Shown here piece after piece: positions 41,642 to 52,401 of a stretch of DNA of 64,000 nucleotides. Below the pieces are notes generated by a model that worked only from the letters and a program-made list of their open reading frames with translations, did not search any database and was not told the DNA's origin. Made by a program: the position numbers and the translations under genes. Position 1 is the stretch's first letter; every line of letters starts with the position of its first letter. Origin of the DNA: Arion vulgaris (lineage: Eukaryota > Mollusca > Gastropoda > Stylommatophora > Arionidae); assembly GCA_020796225.1 (NCBI GenBank), contig CM036755.1:11799994-11863993 (forward strand), in the 5' to 3' direction.

Positions 41642-42519
41642 GTCCGTTCAACATCCCATGCCCACAGTCCAATGCGAATTGTAGCAAAACCATCTATTCC
41701 ACAGTAGCGAAACTTTGCACACAATCTTAGAATTATACCGACGCAAATTTCTGATGGAAGAAATTGCTATAGGAAACCTGGATTTTGTAATATAACGGTT
41801 TCCTTTGATGTTGGCATCATATTTGGCAAGTCTGATACATCATTTTAGTTTTTACAGTAAACGCACACATATGACATTTGATGTCAAGTCTCATTCAAAG
41901 GCGTATTATCCCAGTTCATACATGGGGGCCAATGTTGATACTGCAATGGTGTCATGAAATAAACAAGAAAGGAAGACATAGTTGTATTATTGGTTTTAAA
42001 AAAAATAATGTTGGAAATGCGCGTTTAACATTAATGACATTTTTTGCATTGTAATAAATTTGCACTTCAAACTCATTATGTATTTTAAATCAATGACTGT
42101 CAACAATATAGAAGTCAACAATATTACAAAATAACTTCACACTAATTTCGATATACACCTTTAACTAAATGTCCGTCTCGCACTAATGACCTCAATTCTT
42201 TATCAAGTTCAAGCCCGAGTCGTTATGGTGGCCGAATAATGCAAGAACTTTTCAAAAACCGTGAATTTCGCCCTGAATGTTGCTATTTTTGTCATCAATG
42301 TATTAAATTGCTGTAAACATGAGTTTTCTTCAACCATGCCAACAAATTCGTTAAATATATAGCACAAAGAAGGAAACTTCTAGATGGTATGATTGTTTGG
42401 CAAAAATTATTTTGTAGCGTCGGGAACATGTGTAGTTCACATGCAAGTTTTCAAGTTTTTTCATCAAATGGTTACAAAGATACAAATTTTTATCTGTGGG
42501 CATGACAAGTTGAACGGAC
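41642..42519. mobile_element. Non-autonomous DNA transposon (878 bp), relative of 9038-11224
   Basis: Terminal inverted repeats of 26 bp (41642-41667 and 42494-42519; gtccgttcaac...catgcccacag; 23 of 26 match) bordered by TA on both sides. It has no transposase frame. Interior text near 42045-42165 (tgcattgtaataaatttgca...cttcaaactcattatg...gatatacacctttaacta) is similar to 10750-10865, the 5' side of the transposase gene. The ends differ, so it belongs to a related family. Confidence 0.82.
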
Positions 42520-42735
42520 TATAGAACTTCTATTATTTTTTAATTTAGAACATATTGTTTAAGGCCATGGAGACCCACTTCAGCTTCAGCAGGGAAGCGG
42601 GTGGAGGGGCACTTGCATCAGACAAGCTGGCATCCTGGCCAGTCTACCACTAACTGACCAACACACTGACGTTGACCTATCATACTCAATATGACTATGA
42701 CTTGGTTTTCTTTATTGCATCTATGTGTTGCCCAC

Positions 42736-42940
42736 TTGCCCATCGTGTTTGTAGCGCGTTGGACGACGGATAACAAGCTCCCTGTGAGTGTGGTTCAACT
42801 CCGAGGGCTGGCAGAAAAGCCACAGGTTCTCCAGATTTACGATGTTCGTGGCACTGAACCGAAGGGTTACGATGTCCATGGCACCGAACCGAGGAGCTAA
42901 AAGCTCAAGTGCTTCTGGATCGAAAAATAACAAAAAACCT
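42736..42940 (+). mobile_element. tRNA-derived SINE (family D)
   Basis: gtagcgcgttgg (A-box-like), ggttcaactcc (B-box-like), the same cacaggttctccagatttac body as 2622-2790, with a duplicated internal block (acgatgttcgtggcac / acgatgtccatggcac). Confidence 0.78.
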
Positions 42941-43004
42941 GACCATCTAATTATATTTAAGGTCAAATATTCATTTTAAAAAATACAAAACAATACTGTT
43001 ACAG

Positions 43005-43110
43005 CTGCACATGTAGAGTGTGTCCCCCCATGTGTGAATGGAGGTTTCTGTGTCATGGGAAACAGGTGTCAGTGTCCCGAGGGTACGAAAGGATACAGGT
43101 GCCAAATCAG
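43005..43110 (+). CDS. Exon 15, short EGF module
   Basis: Donor CAG|GTAATT (phase 2). Two in-frame acceptors: TTACAG|CT at 43005, which adds A-A-H-V-E, or ATGTAG|AG at 43017, which gives E-C directly and matches the short linkers of the other modules. The first has the better pyrimidine tract. Then C-V-P-P-C, N-G-G-F-C, N-R-C-Q-C and G-T-K-G-Y-R-C. Last EGF module. Confidence 0.88.
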
Positions 43111-43139
43111 GTAATTGATATTTTCTTAGGATTGTCCTA

Positions 43140-43640
43140 GATATCATTGATTACTTTATAATCCTTCCTTCCTTTTGTTCGTTTGAAATATTGTCGTTAT
43201 ATTCAACGTTGTCTCTTGTTTCCTTCCTTCCTTTCGTTCGCTTGAAATATTGTCTATATATTCAACGTTGTCTTTTGTCCTTCATTCCGTCCTTTCTTTC
43301 ATTTGAAATATTGTCTATATATTCAACGTTGTCTCTTGTATCCTTCCTTTCTTTCGTTTGCTTGAAATAATGTCTATATATTCAACGTTGTCTCTTGTAT
43401 AAACTTCACTGTCTTTTGTAGCTCACACAGAGGTCCGTGTAGTTTTATGTCGAGTGTTGTTTCCTTAGGCCAGTGAGTTTGCCTCAGTATATCATATTCA
43501 GGGCAGTCTTGAAGTATGTACTCTGCAGTCTGATGTTCCTGTTCACATGTACACATGGCTGAATTGCCAATCTTGAATTGTGTATACATATGGCTACGGA
43601 GTTGATTATATGTCATATTCTAAGGCGCAGAATGACAACT
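43140..43640 (-). mobile_element. I-clade-like LINE 3' end with about 60-bp tandem tail (minus strand)
   Basis: The minus frame 43616-43374 reads F-K-I-G-N-S-A-M-C-T-C-E-Q-E-H-Q-T-A-E, then the tail unit (plus-strand tttgaaatattgtctatata + ttcaacgttgtctcttg) about four times at 43140-43400. Confidence 0.85.
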
Positions 43641-43826
43641 TGTTCTAACCTGCTCGTTTTATAGTAGTCGTCTTGTGTTGGCATTTGTGGCTTTCTGATT
43701 GATTTAATCATCCTTTTCTTTTGGTGGTAGGTCACTGGCACATTCAAATGACTAAATTGTGTATTTAGTTAGCAATCTTCACTTTACAAATTAATTTCTA
43801 CAGAAACAAAGATTAGAAGAGCACAT

Positions 43827-45291
43827 GGGGGTCAAAAGGGTCATGGCGACAGCATGGGCCAGGGTTAGCGAAAGGAGCGCTAATCAAGACCCTGCCCCCT
43901 ACCACCACGTGGTGAACAGACTTTGGTTCCGGTCTGGCAAATGGGGGCAGGGATCGGGAAGAACTACTGGTAGTGGTAGCAGTGCAAGTAAGAAAAAGAA
44001 ATGCAGATCCATACGAACAAAATGCACGAATCTCCTGGCCGACGTCCAACAAAATATTGCTGAAGATCTCGAACAAAAAGAAACAGCACCGAAACGTTTC
44101 TGACATAAGCCCCACTTACCCGTAGTAAGGGCCGAACACAAATCGCCATCTCCGGAGCAGGAGACTGCATACACATGCTCGACGTGTAAGCCAAAGGTCC
44201 CGCCCCAAATTACCAGTTTCTCTGCCGATGGGGAAACATGAAAGGATGAGAGGTGCATCCAGTGACGAAACGTGGGCCCACATCGGGCGATACTCGAAGC
44301 CTTGAGGAGGGGGCAAACATTGCCAACTCAGGGCGCAAGGGGACAATAAATAAGTCAGATGCGTAACGAATAAAAGTCTACCCTCGTGTTGGTACGAGGG
44401 AAGATTGCAGCTGACTCCACATCGGTGGCCTGGTGCAGATACGTGTACTGGGCATGGTTTGCCGAGCGCAAAACAAAAGGTTGCGTTTTAGTGCATAACG
44501 AAACTACCCTCCTGGGAAAACCGTGCAAGGTACTGTTGCGATAACAATTAACATCCCCGGAAGAACTGAGGTGGGTGATGCCTAACGGAAATGCCAGCCT
44601 TGGGGCAACCGGGCAAGGTACTATTGAAGTCGCAACTAACATCCCCGGAAGAACGCCAGCATGATGGTGGCGAGCGCAAAATCCTCAGTTGCGTTGCTAG
44701 CGCCGATTGAAACGACCCTCTACATCATTTGTGCTTGGCCCAAGGCCTGTGTCTTCCGAGGTTAACTGCAAATTGCCACGTACCAACACGCGTCTAGAAA
44801 AGGTTGAGAATGTTCCTACTCCGGATCAAACTCAAAAGTGAACGGTAAAGTAAGGTCGACAATGTAAAGATCTGACAGGCTGTCCGGGTCCGAACATTGG
44901 CGATGGCCGATACTTTAGACGGTGTTTTATACGAGTAAGACGCCGTCCGAGGACAAACTTATAAGCCCCTAGAAATGTTCACCGGAACGATCTCACAGTC
45001 AGAAAGGGTATAACAGTGTAACTCGCTGTCTTGGCGTAGATCACAAAGCCCAAATATACGGCAAAGCTGATCGAAAAGGCGTAGATCCGGGCCGACATAG
45101 TCGGCAGAAAGGATCGTACCCTAGGAAAAGTTCACCATAGTAAATCAAAAGCTGGCTGAAACCGGACGGGCGAGGCTAGTCACCATGGGCGCACAATCGA
45201 CCCGACGTAGATCACCCGTTCTTGTCAGTGGACCAATTATACATCACAATAAGAATGATAAAATTGGCCGTGAAGAATGATCGAGAGAAGA
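43827..45291 (+). mobile_element. Unclassified 1465-bp retroposon, 12-bp target-site duplication, GAA tail
   Basis: Flanked by agaagagcacat at 43815-43826 and 45292-45303. The right end is GAA-rich. It is visibly more GC-rich than its surroundings. The first 280 bp hold a small open frame (to 44103; basic, S-K-K-K-K-C-R-S) of unknown meaning. An internal block (gtgcaaggtactgttgcgat..., cccggaagaac) occurs twice (about 44523-44565 and 44610-44655). I see no reverse transcriptase, so it is non-autonomous or an internally deleted LINE. Confidence 0.8.
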
Positions 45292-45669
45292 AGAAGAGCA
45301 CATTTATGCCTTACTACAGTCTACCTGCAAGGTAGGTAACTGAAACAACGTCCCATGCTCCTTTTGAAACACAGAAGGAAAAATGATAAATGTTACAGGA
45401 TTTTTAACCATGTATTTCTTCCATAATTTACTCTCCTTTTCTTTCTTTCTTTCTTTGATCTGATTCTATCTTGCCGTACAGCTTCAGGATAATAACTATT
45501 ACTTGATATTGGTCTTTCTGTTCTCTAATCCTGTTTTGTCTCACAGTGTCGGTATAAGAAGAGATTTCTAGAACGGGTTATTGTGTGTATTTCACAAATA
45601 GTGTTTTTCACCGCCTCTGTTATTTCTGAGGCCCACCTTTTGCATAGACGACCTTTTGCTTTGTACTAT

Positions 45670-48600
45670 CTCATTGTATCTTAGTAACATTGTATCTTAG
45701 TAACATTGTATCTTAGTAACATTGTATCTTAGTAACATTGTATCTTAGTAACATTGTATCTGAGTAACATTGTATCTTAGTAACATTGTATCTTAGTAAC
45801 ATTGTATCTGAGTAACATTGTATCTTAGTAACATTGTATCTTAGTAACATTGTATCTAGTAACATTGTATCTAGTAACATTGTATCTAGTACATGTTTGT
45901 AATTGTATTTGTAACATTGTATCTGAGTAACATTGTATCTGAGTAACATTGTATCTTAGTAACATTGTATCTTAGTAACATTGTATCTGAGTAACATTGT
46001 ATCTAGTAACATGTATCTTGTAACATTGTATCTTAGTAACATTGTATCTAGTAACATTGTATCTTAGTAACATTGTATCTTAGTAACATTGTATCTAGTA
46101 ACATTGTATCTAGTAACATTGTATTTTAGTAACATTGTATCTTAGTAACATTGTATCTAGTAACATTGTATCTTAGTAACATTGTATCTTAGTAACATTG
46201 TATCTTAGTAACATTGTATCTAGTAACATTGTATCTTAGTAACATTGTATCTGAGTAACATTGTATCTAGCATACTAACATTGTATCTAGTAACATTGTA
46301 TCTAGTAACATTGTATCTGAGTAACATTGTATCTAGTAACATTGTATCTTAGTAACATTGTATCTAGTAACATTGTATCTGAGTAACATTGTATCTGAGT
46401 AACATTGTATCTGAGTAACATTGTATCTGAGTAACATTGTATCTGAGTAACATTGTATCTGAGTAACATTGTATCTGAGTAACATTGTATCTGAGTAACA
46501 TTGTATCTGAGTAACATTGTATCTAGTAACATTGTATCTAGTAACATTGTATCTGAGTAACATTGTATCTGAGTAACATTGTATCTTGTAGTACATTGTA
46601 TCTTGAGTAACATTGTATCTGAGTAACATTGTATCTTAGTAACATTGTATCTTAGTAACATTGTATCTGAGTAACATTGTATCTTAGTAACATTGTATCT
46701 TAGTAACATTGTATCTAGTAACATTGTATCTTAGTAACATTGTATCTAGTAACATTGTATCTTAGTAACATTGTATCTAGTAACATTGTATCTGAGTAAC
46801 ATTGTATCTGAGTAACATTGTATCTAGTAACATTGTATCTGAGTAACATTGTATCTGAGTAACATTGTATCTGAGTAACATTGTATCTGAGTAACATTGT
46901 ATCTGAGTAACATTGTATCTGAGTAACATTGTATCTGAGTAACATTGTATCTGAGTAACATTGTATCTGAGTAACATTGTATCTAGTAACATTGTATCTG
47001 AGTAACATTGTATCTGAGTAACATTGTATCTGAGTAACATTGTATCTGAGTAACATTGTATCTAGTAACATTGTATCTGAGTAACATTGTATCTTAGTAA
47101 CATTGTATCTTAGTAACATTGTATCTGAGTAACATTGTATCTGAGTAACATTGTATCTGAGTAACATTGTATCTGAGTAACATTGTATCTGAGTAACATT
47201 GTATCTGAGTAACATTGTATCTGAGTAACATTGTATCTGAGTAACATTGTATCTGAGTAACATTGTATCTGAGTAACATTGTATCTAGTAACATTGTATC
47301 TTAGTAACATTGTATCTGAGTAACATTGTATCTGAGTAACATTGTATCTAGTAACATTGTATCTGAGTAACATTGTATCTGAGTAACATTGTATCTGAGT
47401 AACATTGTATCTGAGTAACATTGTATCTGAGTAACATTGTATCTGAGTAACATTGTATCTGAGTAACATTGTATCTGAGTAACATTGTATCTGAGTAACA
47501 TTGTATCTGAGTAACATTGTATCTGAGTAACATTGTATCTTAGTAACATTGTATCTGAGTAACATTGTATCTGAGTAACATTGTATCTGAGTAACATTGT
47601 ATCTGAGTAACATTGTATCTAGTAACATTGTATCTTAGTAACATTGTATCTTAGTAACATTGTATCTTAGTAACATTGTATCTTAGTAACATTGTATCTT
47701 AGTAACATTGTATCTTAGTAACATTGTATCTAGTAACATTGTATCTTAGTAACATTGTATCTAGTAACATTGTATCTTAGTAACATTGTATCTGAGTAAC
47801 ATTGTATCTGAGTAACATTGTATCTGAGTAACATTGTATCTTAGTAACATTGTATCTGAGTAACATTGTATCTGAGTAACATTGTATCTGAGTAACATTG
47901 TATCTGAGTAACATTGTATCTGAGTAACATTGTATCTTAGTAACATTGTATCTGAGTAACATTGTATCTGAGTAACATTGTATCTGAGTAACATTGTATC
48001 TGAGTAACATTGTATCTTAGTAACATTGTATCTGAGTAACATTGTATCTTAGTAACATTGTATCTGAGTAACATTGTATCTTAGTAACATTGTATCTGAG
48101 TAACATTGTATCTTAGTAACATTGTATCTGAGTAACATTGTATCTGAGTAACATTGTATCTGAGTAACATTGTATCTGAGTAACATTGTATCTGAGTAAC
48201 ATTGTATCTGAGTAACATTGTATCTGAGTAACATTGTATCTTAGTAACATTGTATCTTAGTAACATTGTATCTGAGTAACATTGTATCTGAGTAACATTG
48301 TATCTGAGTAACATTGTATCTTAGTAACATTGTATCTTAGTAACATTGTATCTTAGTAACATTGTATCTTAGTAACATTGTATCTTAGTAACATTGTATC
48401 TTAGTAACATTGTATCTTAGTAACATTGTATCTGAGTAACATTGTATCTTAGTAACATTGTATCTTAGTAACATTGTATCTTAGTAACATTGTATCTTAG
48501 TAACATTGTATCTGAGTAACATTGTATCTGAGTAACATTGTATCTGAGTAACATTGTATCTTAGTAACATTGTATCTGAGTAACATTGTATCTGAGTAAC

Positions 48601-49526
48601 ATTGTATCTGAGTAACATTGTATCTGAGTAACATTGTATCTTAGTAACATTGTATCTGAGTAACATTGTATCTTAGTAACATTGTATCTTAGTAACATTG
48701 TATCTGAGTAACATTGTATCTGAGTAACATTGTATCTGAGTAACATTGTATCTTAGTAACATTGTATCTGAGTAACATTGTATCTTAGTAACATTGTATC
48801 TGAGTAACATTGTATCTGAGTAACATTGTATCTGAGTAACATTGTATCTTAGTAACATTGTATCTTAGTAACATTGTATCTTAGTAACATTGTATCTTAG
48901 TAACATTGTATCTTAGTAACATTGTATCTTAGTAACATTGTATCTTAGTAACATTGTATCTGAGTAACATTGTATCTGAGTAACATTGTATCTGAGTAAC
49001 ATTGTATCTGAGTAACATTGTATCTGAGTAACATTGTATCTGAGTAACATTGTATCTGAGTAACATTGTATCTTAGTAACATTGTATCTGAGTAACATTG
49101 TATCTTAGTAACATTGTATCTTAGTAACATTGTATCTTAGTAACATTGTATCTTAGTAACATTGTATCTGAGTAACATTGTATCTTAGTAACATTGTATC
49201 TTAGTAACATTGTATCTGAGTAACATTGTATCTTAGTAACATTGTATCTTAGTAACATTGTATCTTAGTAACATTGTATCTTAGTAACATTGTATCTTAG
49301 TAACATTGTATCTTAGTAACATTGTATCTTAGTAACATTGTATCTTAGTAACATTGTATCTGAGTAACATTGTATCTTAGTAACATTGTATCTTAGTAAC
49401 ATTGTATCTGAGTAACATTGTATCTTAGTAACATTGTATCTGAGTAACATTGTATCTTAGTAACATTGTATCTTAGTAACATTGTATCTTAGTAACATTG
49501 TATCTGAGTAACATTGTATCTTAGTA
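45670..49526. repeat. 16-bp minisatellite, about 240 copies (3.86 kb)
   Basis: Unit gagtaacattgtatct or tagtaacattgtatct-type (gag/tag), with a 15-bp variant lacking one base. The 15-bp variants occur only before about 47765; the remainder is purely 16-bp. Ends 58 bp before exon 16. Many overlapping spurious ORFs on the minus strand arise because three units equal 16 codons. Confidence 0.97.
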
Positions 49527-49584
49527 GTATTATATAGATCATAGTTATAAAATCATAATAACATAATTCAATCTCTTATTTCAG

Positions 49585-49701
49585 TGTCTGTCAAATCATC
49601 ACATACAATCAGTCAATCAAACGAGCTGTGAGAAGACCAGTCAAAGAGGAGATTCAAGTTGCCTGCGGAAGGTTTGGATGGCAAAAGTGTACACAGGAAA
49701 A
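49585..49701 (+). CDS. Exon 16, EMI-like domain, first part
   Basis: Acceptor TATTTCAG|T and donor AA|GTAAGA; phase 2 to 2. Reads S-V-C-Q-I-I-T-Y, R-R-P-V-K-E-E-I-Q-V-A-C-G-R-F-G-W-Q-K-C-T-Q. Cysteine/aromatic spacing (C...Y...P-V...C-G-x-F-G-W-x-K-C) resembles the EMI domain of EMILIN/MEGF proteins, usually a protein-interaction module. Confidence 0.85.
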
Positions 49702-49799
49702 GTAAGATGGACTTGTGTGCTCTTTGGTTTTTTTTCTTCTAATATCCCATGTTCAAGTTGAGAATGTTAAAAAACCTTTGGCAGAAGAAAATCAATAAG

Positions 49800-50040
49800 A
49801 GCAGGCTGCAAAGTCGGTCTCTCTCTCTCCCTGACTTTTTAACCCGGGATGGGGCATAGGCCCTCAACCAACTCATGCCTATTTTCATATCTCCTGCAGC
49901 TCCCCCAACTCTTCTTTATATTGTTGATCTCTGCCTCCAAATCCCACCTCCATGTATTTCTCGGTCTCCCCTTCTTTCGCTGTCCCTGTGGTTTCCAGGA
50001 AAGGACCATTCTTGTCTGCAAAGTCACTGCCTGGACACAA
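49800..50040 (-). mobile_element. LINE RT extreme C-terminal fragment (minus strand)
   Basis: The minus frame reads L-S-W-K-P-Q-G-Q-R-K-K-G-R-P-R-N-T-W-R, D-L-E-A-E-I and L-V-E-G-L-C-P-I-P-G, the standard end of a non-LTR RT. A short second copy is at 60455-60525. Confidence 0.82.
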
Positions 50041-50049
50041 TTTGAAAGT

Positions 50050-50270
50050 CTGAAATATAATTCCTACCAAATTTTCACCATCTTCAAATTATATCTTTCC
50101 AATGCTACAGAGTTTGTGCTTTGTCGCTGAGATCTTCCTGTGTAAGAAAGAGATCAGAGTACACATGGTTACTCACCAAAGTGCAATGTAAGAAAGAGAT
50201 CAGAGTACACATGGTTACTCACCAAAGTGCAATGATGATGGTCCTATTAATGAATCAATCAATTCCTAAT
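50050..50270 (+). mobile_element. SINE C 3' half with internal duplication
   Basis: aattttcaccatcttcaaat, gatcttcctgtgtaagaaag and caccaaagtgcaatgatgat match the SINE C 3' half in the plus orientation. The segment gtaagaaagagatcagagta...aagtgcaat is present twice; the end is an AATCAATC-type tail. Confidence 0.75.
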
Positions 50271-50429
50271 ACAAAAATTGGACAATACAATGACTTTCCA
50301 TAAATATGAAGGCAAGAAACTAAATATTTCCATCCATCCTGTCTTTTGGAACCTCTGTTGCTATATTTCAAGGGACAGAAGATGAAAGAAACAAGTTTTA
50401 CAAACTACAATAGACATATATGAAGTTGA

Positions 50430-50995
50430 TCTTTCCTTTCTTTTGTTCGCTAGAAATATTGTCTATATATTCAATGTTGTCTCTTGCATCCTTCCTTTCT
50501 TTCGTTCACTTGAAATATTGTCTATATATTCAATGTTGTCTTTTGTATCCTTCCTTTCTTTCACTTGAAATATTGTCTATATATTCAATGTTGTCTCTTG
50601 TATCATACCTTTCGTTCACTTGAAATATTGTCTATATATTCAATGTTGTCTCTTGTATCATACCTTTCGTTCACTTGAAATATTGTCTCTGTATTCAATG
50701 TTTTCCATTGTATCCTTCCTTTCGTTCACTTGAAATATTGTCTCTGTATTCAATGTTTTCCATTGTATCCTTCCTTTCTTTTGTTTATTTGAAATATTGT
50801 CTATATATTCAATGTTGTCTCTTCTATAAAATTCACCGTCTTTTGTAGCTCACACAGAGATCAGTGTAGTTTTCTTTTCAGTATTATTTTCCTGGGTCAG
50901 TGAGTTTGTCTCGGTATATCATAATTGGAGCAGTCTTGAAATATGTTTGCTGCAGTCTATGGTATCTATTTATGTACACTGTTCTGAGGCACAGA
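50430..50995 (-). mobile_element. I-clade-like LINE 3' end with about 55-bp tandem tail, about 7 copies (minus strand)
   Basis: tttgaaatattgtctatata / ttcaatgttgtctcttgtat units at 50430-50830, then text matching 43390-43560 (ttttgtagctcacacagaga, gagcagtcttgaaatatgt). The coding part is more degraded than in the 43140 copy. Confidence 0.8.
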
Positions 50996-51105
50996 ATGAC
51001 AACTTATTCAAATCTGCGAATTTTTTCAGCCATCCTAGAGTTTGGCAGTGTAACATTAACAAGAGTGAGATGACAAGATGCTGCCCAAGCAAAAATAGTT
51101 TAGGC

Positions 51106-52171
51106 GGGAGACCCACCCAGAACAAGTGTTGTCTTTTAAAAAAATTCACAGAAAAAAACTAACAAACATATTGTCATACAATTTGGCCATATGTTACAAA
51201 AGACATTGTTTTTGACGATAAATTACATTTGGTGTATGCATTATAATTATTTATTTAAAAAATAAGTAATTTTCTTGAAAATATATTGTAAAAAACTACC
51301 CTTCATCGTGCAGTGAATTTCAAAAACGTAAGAAGTGCAAAGAATGCCAAAATTGCATATGATGTACATATCACCCATAGTTATAGCGTGAACCTCTAAA
51401 AATTGTTTAACTCAATTGGTTTTGTAGATGATTTTTGCAATGTAGTTAGTTAGTTAGTTTGTTTCTTTCGTGTCAAAGGTGGCACATAGGGCAGAGGTTT
51501 TAGATCTTCATGTGATGCGGTTCTTTGCTAGCAGTTGGAGATCTTGTATGGTTTTACATCCCAATAGTTTACTTTCTTGTTGGATGGTTCTTCGAAGAGT
51601 GGTCTTTGGTCTTCCACGTTTTCTTTTCACAACTGGTGACCACATAAGGACTTGTCGATTTAGTCTCTTTTCGTCTGATCTAAGAACATGACCTAAATAT
51701 TTCCACCTTCGTTTCCTTATAATATTTGATACGGGTTGTTGGTGTGTTCTATCTCTCACTGTGTTGTTAGAAATGAAATCACTCCATTTTACTTGTTATA
51801 ATTTTTTGCAATGTAACCATTCAAAATTTTTTAAAATGTCAAATTAGAACAGCAATAACTCTGCTTATATACAGTTTAGACAAAAAGTGGAGGTTCATGC
51901 TATAACTATTGGTGATATGTACATCATATGCTAGTTTGACATTCTTTGCATTTCTTATATTTGTGAAATACACTACACGATGAAGGTTTTTTTTACAATA
52001 TATTACAAGAAATTAATTATGTTTTAAATAAATAATTATAGTGCATACACTAAACGTTGTTTATCATAAAAAGCAATGTCTTTTGCAACATATGGCCAAA
52101 TTGTATGACAGTATGTTAGTTTTTTCTGTGAATTATTTTAAAAAACAACCCATGTTCTGGGTGGGTCTCCC
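51106..52171. mobile_element. Fold-back element with arms of about 290 bp
   Basis: The left arm (51106 to about 51400) and right arm (about 51880 to 52171) are inverted copies: gggagacccacccagaaca, atacaatttggccatatgtt, aaataattat, gatgtacatatcaccaata-type blocks appear in reverse order on the other side. A LINE fragment (51445-51802) was inserted in the central spacer. No coding sequence belongs to it. The arms differ by scattered substitutions and small indels, so it is not recent. Confidence 0.88.
51445..51802 (-). mobile_element. 5'-truncated LINE, 358 bp, 13-bp target-site duplication
   Basis: Flanked by tttttgcaatgta at 51432-51444 and 51803-51815. The minus strand reads R-K-R-R-W-K-Y-L-G-H-V-L-R, K-R-K-R-G-R-P-K-T-T-L and L-L-A-K-N-R-I-T-S-H-E, ending in an (AACT)n tail. 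Same family as 23823-24063. Confidence 0.92.
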
Positions 52172-52214
52172 AGTATTTCTACATTTTTTACTATTCTCAA
52201 AATTAAATTGGGGA

Positions 52215-52350
52215 CCTCAATGGTATTTATATTTTGTGCACTGCTGTTGAGATCTTCCTGTGTAAGAAACACATAGGAGGATACATGGTTAATCACCAAT
52301 GTGTAATGATAATGACCTTATCAATCAGTTAATCAATTAATCAATCAGGT
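52215..52350 (+). mobile_element. SINE C 3' end fragment
   Basis: gagatcttcctgtgtaagaa, gatacatggttaatcaccaa and an (AATC)n tail at about 52320-52348. Confidence 0.7.
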
Positions 52351-52401
52351 TTAAGACTTAAATTCTTACATTAATCTAATGTTTGAACACACACAAGGTG
52401 A

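Larger units (their letters stand above)
40849..43004 (+). other. Intron 14
   Basis: 2156 bp, GT...AG, with a LINE fragment, a non-autonomous DNA transposon and a tRNA-derived SINE. Nothing recognised at 41235-41635. Confidence 0.85.
43111..49584 (+). other. Intron 15
   Basis: 6474 bp, GT...AG. Contains an I-like LINE 3' end, a 1465-bp retroposon and the largest tandem array of the window. Confidence 0.88.

Noticed and set aside
43825..44103. Functional small gene (93 codons)
   Set aside because: It lies at the 5' end of a retroposed unit with target-site duplication; no family recognised and no splice or poly(A) context.
45713..49130. Many minus-strand ORFs with M-L-L-R-Y-N-V-T repeats
   Set aside because: Artefact of the 16-bp array, three units per 16 codons; no start context or domain.
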